NCBI GenBank assembly: GCA_029859385.1
Contig: JAOUDF010000176.1
Coordinates: forward strand, 1 to 5,180
Direction of reading: 5' to 3'
From: Nitrospirota bacterium
GTDB taxonomy: Bacteria > Nitrospirota > JAOUDF01
DNA: 5,180 nt
Shown: positions 1 to 5,180 of the stretch, piece after piece
Layout of the letters: each line of letters opens with the position of its first letter
How positions within the stretch are numbered: the first letter of the stretch is position 1
The notes under the pieces: model-generated
The model's database searches: none
What the model was told of the DNA's origin: nothing
Seen by the model: only the letters and a program-made list of their open reading frames with translations
Translations under genes and position numbers: made by a program

Positions 1-241
1 CAAACAGAAACAGAAAGCCCATCCAGGTGTAGCCGGTCCAGGAAAAGAACCGGGCCGCACTCTCAAAACCCTTCTGCTCGACCATGCGAACTATCAGCGG
101 GATGCAGGTGGTAACGACCATGAAGGCGGCAAGAAAGAAGGAGGCGGCCATGCCGGGGTGGAAGGCTACCCGCACCCTGGTAAAGGCATAGAGGTGCATG
201 GCGCTGTAAACAATGAGAAATGTGGCAAGAAAGCGGGACAT
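1..241 (-). CDS. Membrane protein N-terminus, probable metallophosphoesterase (partial)
   Basis: This minus-strand gene is cut by the left window edge, so only about its first 80 residues are seen. The frame is open throughout. The visible part is hydrophobic: it begins MSRFLATFLIVYSAMHLYAF, has a second hydrophobic stretch around residues 31-50 (AASFFLAAFMVVTTCIPLIV), then a charged loop with RMVEQKGFE, then a third hydrophobic stretch ending WTGYTWMGFLFLF. This resembles the membrane anchor of YkuE-like metallophosphoesterases in Geobacter relatives, but the metal-binding catalytic domain would lie outside the window, so the family call is an inference. I prefer the start at 241 because an AAAGGTG ribosome binding site (248-254) sits 6 nt upstream. 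An in-frame ATG at 301 would add 20 residues, with only a weak AAGG ahead of it and with the plus-strand -35 element over its start codon. The gene is divergent from yebC. Confidence 0.6.
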   Translation of the reverse strand, partial: MSRFLATFLIVYSAMHLYAFTRVRVAFHPGMAASFFLAAFMVVTTCIPLIVRMVEQKGFESAARFFSWTGYTWMGFLFLF

Positions 242-247
242 GAGGGA

Positions 248-254
248 CACCTTT
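248..254 (-). promoter_or_regulatory. Ribosome binding site deciding the start of the left-edge gene
   Basis: Read on the minus strand, AAAGGTG is followed by the 6-nt spacer TCCCTC and then ATG at 241-239. It is better than the site ahead of the alternative start at 301, and it is the reason for choosing the shorter protein. Confidence 0.55.
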
Positions 255-294
255 GTGGAGAAGGGACGGATCACCGGAAGACCTCCCGCCTCTG

Positions 295-324
295 TTGACA
301 TGATAAGCCTTTTTATGCTAGAAA
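295..324 (+). promoter_or_regulatory. Candidate sigma70 promoter for the yebC leader
   Basis: A perfect -35 hexamer TTGACA lies at 295-300. After 18 nt comes TAGAAA at 319-324, which matches the -10 consensus at four of six positions. Transcription would start near 331, about 88 nt before the yebC start codon and about 42 nt before the terminator stem. The spacer is one base longer than ideal and the -10 is imperfect, so this is a candidate only. It is the best promoter-like pair I found in the divergent region. Confidence 0.45.
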
Positions 325-372
325 TGCAAAGCCTTTGCGGGTAATTCCGCTTGGCGGGAAAGAGGTCTGTTT

Positions 373-402
373 AATCGGGTGCACAACCCGATTTTATTTT
401 TT
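373..402 (+). terminator. Intrinsic terminator just upstream of yebC
   Basis: A perfect 8-bp stem, AATCGGGT (373-380) with ACCCGATT (386-393), encloses the 5-nt loop GCACA. A T-rich run follows to position 402, broken only by one A. This is a canonical rho-independent terminator for plus-strand transcription. On the minus strand the stem is not followed by a T tract, so it is directional. The upstream gene points the other way, so the only transcript it can stop is one started a short distance upstream in the intergenic region, or antisense read-through from further left. It ends 2 nt before the yebC ribosome binding site, which suggests attenuation of yebC or the end of a short RNA. Confidence 0.75.
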
Positions 403-404
403 CC

Positions 405-412
405 AGGAGGGG
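405..412 (+). promoter_or_regulatory. Strong ribosome binding site of yebC
   Basis: AGGAGGGG lies 6 nt before the ATG at 419. It fixes the start at 419 rather than at the in-frame TTG at 335, whose extra 28 residues would be encoded through the terminator hairpin and do not resemble the family. Confidence 0.85.
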
Positions 413-418
413 TTTCAG

Positions 419-1156
419 ATGTCCGGGCATTCAAAATGGGCAACTACGAAGCGCAAGAAGGGCGCTATCGATGCCAAGCGCGGGAAGATTTTTACCAAAA
501 TAAGCAAGGAAATCACCGTTGCCTCCAAGATCGGCGGGGGCGACCCCGACGGCAATCCGAGACTGAGGCTTGCCATCATCAAGGCCAAGGAAGTGAATAT
601 GCCGGCCGACAACGTCAAAAAGGCGATCCAGCGCGGCACCGGCGAGCTTCCGGGCATGTCGTATGAAGAGACGATCTACGAGGGATACGGCCCCGGCGGC
701 GTGGCGGTGCTGATGGACTGCCTGACGGACAACAAGAACCGCAGCGTCGCGGAGCTTCGGCATATCTTCAGCAAGGGCGGCGGAAACATGGGGGAGGCGG
801 GCTGCGTATCCTGGATGTTCAATAAGAAGGGGTACATCGTCGTCGACAAGGCAAAGGTCGACGAGGACCGCCTTATGAGCCTGGCCCTGGAGGCGGGGGC
901 CGAAGACTTCAAGAACGATGAGTCGAGCTACGAGGTCATTACCGAGCCGTCCGACTTCGAAACGGTGAAGCAGGCATTGACCGACGCCGGCATAGAGATG
1001 GATTCGGCGGAGCTTTCCATGGTCCCTCAGAACTACATCGCCCTCGAAGGGAAAGAGGCCGAGCAGATGGTGAGGCTGATGGAGGCCCTCGAGGACCACG
1101 ACGACGTCCAGAATGTATACGCCAACTTCGATGTCCCGGAAGAGATGATGGAGTAG
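419..1156 (+). CDS. yebC: YebC/TACO1-family translation factor (or transcriptional regulator)
   Basis: The product is 245 residues, close to the usual family length of about 240-250. It opens with the family hallmark MSGHSKWATTKRKKGAIDAKRGKIF segment (only the first residues, SGHSKW, are needed to recognise it). Further family features are NPRLRLAI with NMPADNVKKAIQRG near residues 50-75, YEGYGPGGVA near 90-100, and the NKNRSVAELRHIFSKGG block with GNMGEAGCVSWMF near 105-135. The acidic C-terminus ends VPEEMME. YebC proteins are cytoplasmic. They have been described as DNA-binding regulators (for example PmpR) and, more recently, as ribosome-associated factors that relieve stalling on proline-rich stretches, like mitochondrial TACO1. 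The sequence cannot decide between these roles. The start at 419 is supported by a strong ribosome binding site. An intrinsic terminator directly upstream suggests control by read-through. A 202-bp gap with a long inverted repeat separates it from ruvC, a common neighbour of yebC. Confidence 0.95.
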   Translation: MSGHSKWATTKRKKGAIDAKRGKIFTKISKEITVASKIGGGDPDGNPRLRLAIIKAKEVNMPADNVKKAIQRGTGELPGMSYEETIYEGYGPGGVAVLMDCLTDNKNRSVAELRHIFSKGGGNMGEAGCVSWMFNKKGYIVVDKAKVDEDRLMSLALEAGAEDFKNDESSYEVITEPSDFETVKQALTDAGIEMDSAELSMVPQNYIALEGKEAEQMVRLMEALEDHDDVQNVYANFDVPEEMME

Positions 1157-1167
1157 AAGGGACTGAG

Positions 1168-1340
1168 TCCACCGTCTCTCGGCCTTCGGGAAATTCGGGG
1201 GCCGATATGGGGCGCGGCTTTGTTAAGACCTGACGGTCATTGTACGTTGCATCCCAAAATTTGACGATGATTGCGTTTCCATGAATTCAAGGTGGCGCGA
1301 TATCGGCCTCCGAATTTCCCGAAGGCCGGGAGACGGTGGA
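1168..1340. repeat. 41-bp near-perfect inverted repeat (long hairpin or MITE-like element)
   Basis: The left arm (1168-1208, starting TCCACCGTCT and ending GGCCGATAT) is matched by the reverse complement of the right arm (1300-1340) at 39 of 41 positions. The two differences, at 1179 and 1199, are U opposite G and G opposite U in plus-strand RNA, so a plus-strand transcript could pair over all 41 positions. A minus-strand transcript would have A-C mismatches there. The arms enclose 91 nt. Pairing stops at both ends of the 41 nt, and no target-site duplication is evident next to the arms. The right arm ends 7 nt before the ruvC ribosome binding site. A duplex this long would be a good RNase III substrate and could set the yebC:ruvC ratio. 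Alternatively it is a 173-bp non-autonomous palindromic insertion. The repeat is seen directly; its role is inferred. Confidence 0.85.
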
Positions 1341-1347
1341 ATTACCC

Positions 1348-1351
1348 GGAG
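1348..1351 (+). promoter_or_regulatory. Ribosome binding site of ruvC
   Basis: GGAG with a 7-nt spacer precedes the ATG at 1359. It lies outside the inverted-repeat stem, so the hairpin would not mask it directly. It supports 1359 over the in-frame ATG at 1281, which lies inside the loop of the repeat. Confidence 0.75.
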
Positions 1352-1358
1352 AATCTTG

Positions 1359-1850
1359 ATGAGAGTGCTTGGCGTCGACCCCGGAACCGTAAGTTGCGGG
1401 TTCGGCATTGTGGATGAGGAAGACCACCGGCTGTTTCATGTGGCCTGCGGCGCGATCAAGAACTCTTCGAAAGTCGACCTCCATGTGCGCCTGAAGAAGA
1501 TATACGACGGCCTGGACGACGCCATAAAGGCCCACCGCCCCCATGCCATGGCCATCGAGGAGGTTTTTTTTGCAAAGAACCCCCATTCGGCGCTGGTTCT
1601 GGGGCATGCCCGCGGCGTGGCGATGCTGGCGGCGGTGAACAACGGGATTCCTGTTTTTGAATACACGGCGCTGGTGGTGAAGCAATCGGTGGTAGGGTAC
1701 GGCCGGGCCGAGAAGGCCCAGGTGCAGGAGATGATGAAGATGCTCCTCAAGCTCAAGGAGATACCCAAGCCGGCCGACGCCTCCGACGCCCTGGCCATTG
1801 CGATCTGCCATCTCATGTCGGTCAGGATGAAGGAGGTTCGCGGCAGATGA
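1359..1850 (+). CDS. ruvC: Crossover junction endodeoxyribonuclease RuvC
   Basis: RuvC is the dimeric, metal-dependent resolvase that makes paired nicks in Holliday junctions during recombinational repair. The 163-residue product is near the usual length (173 in E. coli). All four catalytic acids are visible: D7 in MRVLGVDPGT, E67 in AIEEVFF, and D140 and D143 in ADASDALAIAICH. The family segments NPHSALVLGHARGVAMLA (residues 74-91) and VKQSVVGYGRAEKAQV (107-122) are also present, so the enzyme should be active. The start at 1359 puts the first catalytic aspartate at residue 7, as in the E. coli enzyme, and has a GGAG ribosome binding site. An upstream in-frame ATG at 1281 would add 26 residues encoded by the inverted repeat and is rejected. 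The stop codon overlaps the ruvA start by 4 nt (ATGA), a sign of translational coupling. Confidence 0.97.
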   Translation: MRVLGVDPGTVSCGFGIVDEEDHRLFHVACGAIKNSSKVDLHVRLKKIYDGLDDAIKAHRPHAMAIEEVFFAKNPHSALVLGHARGVAMLAAVNNGIPVFEYTALVVKQSVVGYGRAEKAQVQEMMKMLLKLKEIPKPADASDALAIAICHLMSVRMKEVRGR

Positions 1851-2446
1851 TCGCCTCCCTCACCGGCACCCTTTCGTACAAGTCGCCCGCCTTCGTCATC
1901 ATCGATGTGCACGGGGTGGGGTATCAGGTTGCTCTGCCCCTTTCCACCTTCTATGCCCTTCCCGATGTCAATAATACCGTATCGCTCCAGATTCACACCC
2001 ACGTCCGGGAAGACGCGCTGCTGCTCTACGGTTTCTCCCGCATGGAGGAGAAGGAGGCGTTCCTCATGCTCCAGGATGTATCGGGCATTGGCCCGAAACT
2101 GGCGCTCAACATACTTTCCGGCATCACGGTGGAGGAGCTGACGGAGGCCATTCGGAGAGAAGACAAGGCCCGCCTGTCGCTGGTTCCCGGCGTAGGCCCC
2201 AAGACCGCCGGAAGGATTGCGCTGGAGCTGAAGGGGAAGATGGACCATCTCGCCTGTGCCGCGCTTGAGCCGGTGGCGGCCGGGAGTGCACCGGTCTGCG
2301 TTTCCGATGACGCCCTCTCGGCGCTGATGAACCTTGGCTACAAGCGCCCCCAGGCCGAAGATGCCATCAAGAGGGTCTCGGAAGGGCAGGAAGATATGGT
2401 CCTGGGGGATGTCCTCAAACAGGCGCTTAAACTGCTGGCGAAATAA
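1847..2446 (+). CDS. ruvA: Holliday junction branch migration protein RuvA
   Basis: RuvA tetramers bind the four-way junction and load RuvB rings onto opposite arms. The 199-residue product has the normal three-domain plan. An N-terminal OB-fold (about 1-63) carries the acidic-pin residues E55 and D56 in VREDALLLYGF. A middle domain has two helix-hairpin-helix motifs, VSGIGPKLAL (78-87) and VPGVGPKTAG (113-122), which contact the DNA backbone. After a flexible linker (about 133-152), a C-terminal domain (about 153-199, with ALSALMNLGYKRPQAEDAI) binds RuvB. The start overlaps the end of ruvC by 4 nt. An AGGAGG lies 10 nt upstream at 1831-1836, inside the ruvC coding region. Nothing is truncated. 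Confidence 0.97.
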   Translation: MIASLTGTLSYKSPAFVIIDVHGVGYQVALPLSTFYALPDVNNTVSLQIHTHVREDALLLYGFSRMEEKEAFLMLQDVSGIGPKLALNILSGITVEELTEAIRREDKARLSLVPGVGPKTAGRIALELKGKMDHLACAALEPVAAGSAPVCVSDDALSALMNLGYKRPQAEDAIKRVSEGQEDMVLGDVLKQALKLLAK

Positions 2447-2449
2447 ATC

Positions 2450-3466
<1,017 letters not shown>

Positions 3467-3478
3467 GGCAGGTGCGCA

Positions 3479-3697
3479 ATGCTTCCGTCACTGGGTAAAA
3501 CCCTCATCGTTATCGGCATTCTGCTGGCGGTTGTCGGGTTGATCCTCACCTTTGCAGAGAAGATTCCGTGGCTGGGGCGGCTCCCCGGCGATATCGTGGT
3601 CAAGCGTGAAAACTTCACCTTTTACTTTCCGCTGGCGACCAGCATCATTATCAGCATTGTTATCACCCTTCTCTTCTGGTTGATGGGACGTCGATGA
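3479..3697 (+). CDS. Small DUF2905-family membrane protein
   Basis: The 72-residue product has two predicted membrane helices (about 8-25, LIVIGILLAVVGLILTF; and about 52-69, LATSIIISIVITLLFWLM). Between them is the conserved segment WLGRLPGDIVVKRENFTFYFP. This G-x-L-P-G-D-I ... K-R-E-N ... F-Y-F-P pattern is the signature of DUF2905, a small inner-membrane family of unknown function. A modest AGGTG lies 4 nt before the start, and the gene begins 12 nt after ruvB. Its stop overlaps the next start by 4 nt (ATGA), so it is likely translated together with the SpoIID-domain protein. The function is unknown; co-translation with an envelope protein hints at an envelope role but does not prove it. 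Confidence 0.9.
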   Translation: MLPSLGKTLIVIGILLAVVGLILTFAEKIPWLGRLPGDIVVKRENFTFYFPLATSIIISIVITLLFWLMGRR

Positions 3698-4818
3698 AGA
3701 CATTTCTTGCGATTCTTTTCATAATGCTCTTTCCTCTCTCTGCTTTGGCGGGCGAAACGATACGGGTGCTTCTCAAGGACGACCAGCAGCGGCTCGAAGT
3801 GAAGGTCGACGGAGAGGTTATCTGCTACGACGGCCAGGGTAATCTGATGGAGATGCATCTCGATGAAGCGATGCTCGAGCTGGAGACCATTGACGGGGCG
3901 TTGCACATAAACGGGATACCGGTACCGAGGCCGCCCTTGAAAATCAAGGCCATTGCGGGGCAGATGGGGGTTAACGGCATACGACTGCAAAGCGAACTGG
4001 AGATACGCAAAAAGCCCGGCGGCCTTGTGCAGGCCATTGCCCTCCTCGACATGGAGGAGTATCTCAAGGGAGTGGTGCCGGCGGAGGCGTCACCCAAATG
4101 GGAGCTGGAGGTGCTGAAGGCCCAGGCGGTAGCGGCGCGTACCTATGCCCTGTATAAAAAGAAATCTCAGGCCGGGGGCGACTACGACGTGACGGCCGAT
4201 GTCAACAGCCAGGTATACAGCGGGAACGGCCTGAGAAGTCCGATCTCCGACAGGGCGGTGGATGAGACGGCCGGGCTGGTGCTCACCTATGACGGCAAGT
4301 TGATCAATGCCATGTTTCATGGCTGTTGCGGGGGCGAGACGGAGGATGTCGGGGCGGTCTTCGGGAAACCTGTTGAGTATCTGAAGTCGGTTGAAGGGAT
4401 GTGCCCTCCCCACGGGTCGAAGATGCAGTGGGAAAAATGGTTCAGCGCCTCGGAGATTCAGGATGCCCTGGAAAGAAAGGGGTACCGTATCGGCAAGGTT
4501 CGGGATATACGAGTTGCCGCCCAGAGTGATAGTGACCGGGTGACACGACTTGTGATAACTCACTCCAAGGGAGAGCTTTCCATGAAGGGGAACGACTTCA
4601 GAAAGGCCATGGGATGGGAGGTTGTGCCGAGCACCCGTTTTGCCGTGAAAAAGACCAAGGGCGGCAGGTACCGCTTTGAAGGAAAAGGGTCGGGACACGG
4701 CGTGGGCCTCTGTCAGCTTGGGGCACGGGAAATGGGGCTCCAGGGGAAAAACTTTGAAGAGATCCTCCTTCACTACTACACCGATGTAAAGATCGAGCCG
4801 TACCGGCCGGATATGTAA
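3694..4818 (+). CDS. Secreted SpoIID/LytB-domain protein, probable peptidoglycan lytic enzyme
   Basis: The 374-residue product begins with a Sec signal peptide: MK, a hydrophobic core to about residue 18, and a likely signal peptidase I site after ALA (residue 19). The SpoIID domain starts around residue 115 with LLDMEEYLKGVVPAEASPKW. E131 aligns with the glutamate that is catalytic in SpoIID of spore formers, which cleaves glycan strands after stem peptides are removed. The hallmark VLKAQAVAARTYAL follows at 140-153. Later come FHGCCGGETED (208-218) and GSGHGVGLCQLGAREMG (332-348), both family blocks. The unusual cysteines C211, C212, C237 and C340 lie in or near the segments that bind zinc or frame the active site in SpoIID. 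No sporulation gene is visible, so a general cell-wall role (division, daughter-cell separation or wall turnover) is more likely. The start overlaps the DUF2905 gene by 4 nt, and the stop overlaps the queA start by 1 nt. Confidence 0.9.
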   Translation: MKTFLAILFIMLFPLSALAGETIRVLLKDDQQRLEVKVDGEVICYDGQGNLMEMHLDEAMLELETIDGALHINGIPVPRPPLKIKAIAGQMGVNGIRLQSELEIRKKPGGLVQAIALLDMEEYLKGVVPAEASPKWELEVLKAQAVAARTYALYKKKSQAGGDYDVTADVNSQVYSGNGLRSPISDRAVDETAGLVLTYDGKLINAMFHGCCGGETEDVGAVFGKPVEYLKSVEGMCPPHGSKMQWEKWFSASEIQDALERKGYRIGKVRDIRVAAQSDSDRVTRLVITHSKGELSMKGNDFRKAMGWEVVPSTRFAVKKTKGGRYRFEGKGSGHGVGLCQLGAREMGLQGKNFEEILLHYYTDVKIEPYRPDM

Positions 4819-5180
4819 TGCTGCTCTCCCGGTTTGATTACCAGCTTCCCCCTGAGCTCATCGCCCAGCACCCCGTCGAACCCCGCGATCATTCACGCCT
4901 CATGGTGCTCGACCGCCGCAACCGGTCGATCCTGCACCGCCGATTTTACGATATCACCGAATATCTTTATCCCGGCGACCTGCTCGTCGTTAACAATACC
5001 AAGGTGTTCCCCGCCCGCCTGGTGGGCGAGAAACAGGGGAGCGGGGGCCGTATAGAGTTTTTTCTCCTGCGCCGCATCGACGGCGACCGCTGGGAGGCCC
5101 TGGTCGGCGGCTCGCTTAAGCCGGGCCGGACAGCGGTCTTTGGCGGCGGCCGGTTGACGGGCGAAGTGGTTGAGGTGCTC
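4818..5180 (+). CDS. queA: tRNA preQ1(34) S-adenosylmethionine ribosyltransferase-isomerase QueA (partial)
   Basis: QueA transfers and rearranges the ribose of S-adenosylmethionine onto preQ1 at tRNA position 34 to give epoxyqueuosine, the step before QueG or QueH. Only the first 121 residues are inside the window. The translation starts MLLSRFDYQLPPELIAQHP and contains the family blocks RDHSRLMVLDR (23-33), YPGDLLVVNNTKVFPARLVG (51-70) and GGRIEFFLLRR (76-86). These are enough to identify QueA, which is normally about 340-350 residues long. The frame is open to the right edge. The start codon shares one base with the spoIID-domain stop (TAATG), which indicates translational re-initiation. 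In many bacteria tgt follows queA; that would lie outside the window. Confidence 0.96.
   Translation, partial: MLLSRFDYQLPPELIAQHPVEPRDHSRLMVLDRRNRSILHRRFYDITEYLYPGDLLVVNNTKVFPARLVGEKQGSGGRIEFFLLRRIDGDRWEALVGGSLKPGRTAVFGGGRLTGEVVEVL

Larger units (their letters stand above)
302..418. other. Divergent intergenic region with structured leader
   Basis: This 117-bp gap separates the left-edge gene from yebC. It contains most of the candidate promoter, three small overlapping hairpins (326-338, 337-350 and 345-360, the last with one bulged G), the intrinsic terminator at 373-402 and the yebC ribosome binding site. The three hairpins share bases, so neighbouring ones cannot form together. I did not recognise a known riboswitch class in it. 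Confidence 0.55.
1157..1358. other. yebC-ruvC intergenic region
   Basis: This 202-bp gap is unusually long compared with the other gaps downstream of yebC (overlaps or at most 12 nt). Most of it is one inverted-repeat structure (1168-1340). Only 11 nt on the yebC side and 18 nt on the ruvC side, including the ruvC ribosome binding site, lie outside it. The 91-nt centre has a small GACC/GGTC hairpin (1227-1238), the 8-bp palindrome TGAATTCA (1282-1289) and a less GC-rich composition than the arms. I see no convincing gene or tRNA in it and no T tract after the second arm. Confidence 0.7.

Noticed and set aside
300..344. Short in-frame mini-ORF (14 codons from ATG at 300, or 9 or 6 from later ATGs) as a leader peptide
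   Set aside because: It has no ribosome binding site and begins at or before the predicted transcription start. It has no run of regulatory codons.
320..402. GEMM (cyclic dinucleotide) riboswitch, suggested by the GCAAAGCC motif and frequent use in Geobacter
   Set aside because: The second conserved helix, the GAAA tetraloop receptor layout and the remaining core motifs are not visible; the motif alone is too short.
335..418. N-terminal extension of YebC from a TTG codon
   Set aside because: It has no ribosome binding site, runs through the terminator hairpin, and the family starts at MSGHSKW.
431..1099. Open frame of 222 codons on the minus strand opposite yebC
   Set aside because: It is a shadow of yebC, which has a full family signature and a strong ribosome binding site. 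The reverse translation shows no recognisable domain.
1220..1248. Possible promoter inside the repeat centre (TTGTTA, 17 nt, TACGTT), and an isolated TTGACG at 1261-1266
   Set aside because: The first has weak matches in both hexamers, and the second has no acceptable -10 at 15-19 nt. A ruvC promoter here is possible but not supported.
1281..1358. N-terminal extension of RuvC from an upstream ATG
   Set aside because: It is encoded within the loop and right arm of the inverted repeat, has no good ribosome binding site, and would move the catalytic aspartate away from position 7.
1223..1408. Minus-strand frame of 61 codons through the yebC-ruvC gap, considered as a transposase remnant
   Set aside because: It shows no transposase motif, spans one arm of the inverted repeat and runs into the start of ruvC.
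4090..4773. Open frame of 227 codons on the minus strand opposite the SpoIID-domain gene
   Set aside because: It is a shadow frame with low-complexity composition and no recognisable motif; the plus-strand gene is certain.

Overview
The window (5180 bp, GC-rich) looks like part of a chromosome from a Geobacter-type deltaproteobacterium (Desulfuromonadales / Desulfobacterota). This assignment rests on the gene order yebC-ruvC-ruvA-ruvB-DUF2905-spoIID-queA, on GC-rich codon use and on the protein sequences. It comes from remembered gene neighbourhoods, not from a database search. No mobile-element gene, CRISPR array, tRNA or rRNA is visible.

Layout. At the left edge a minus-strand gene runs out of the window. 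It encodes the hydrophobic N-terminus of a membrane protein, probably a membrane-anchored metallophosphoesterase. A divergent intergenic region (about 302-418) carries a sigma70-like promoter, small hairpins and a clear intrinsic terminator that ends just before the yebC ribosome binding site. Everything after that is on the plus strand: yebC (419-1156); a 202-bp gap holding a 41-bp near-perfect inverted repeat; ruvC (1359-1850), ruvA (1847-2446) and ruvB (2450-3466); a small DUF2905 membrane protein (3479-3697); a secreted SpoIID/LytB-domain protein (3694-4818); and the first third of queA (4818 to the window end). From ruvC onward the genes overlap by 1-4 nt or lie 3-12 nt apart, so ruvC-ruvA-ruvB-DUF2905-spoIID-queA reads as one translationally coupled operon.

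Function. RuvA and RuvB form the Holliday-junction branch-migration motor and RuvC is the matching resolvase. All three keep their key residues. YebC is a TACO1-family translation factor (also described as a transcriptional regulator) that is often found next to ruvC. QueA makes epoxyqueuosine in tRNA. The DUF2905 and SpoIID proteins belong to the cell envelope and have no known mechanistic link to recombination.

The coding content is ordinary housekeeping. The parts worth a second look are the two intergenic regions. One is the leader upstream of yebC, where a terminator lies between a promoter and the gene. The other is the yebC-ruvC gap, where two 41-nt arms differ only at positions that still pair as G-U in plus-strand RNA. 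That pattern suggests a long RNA hairpin or a small palindromic (MITE-like) insertion.
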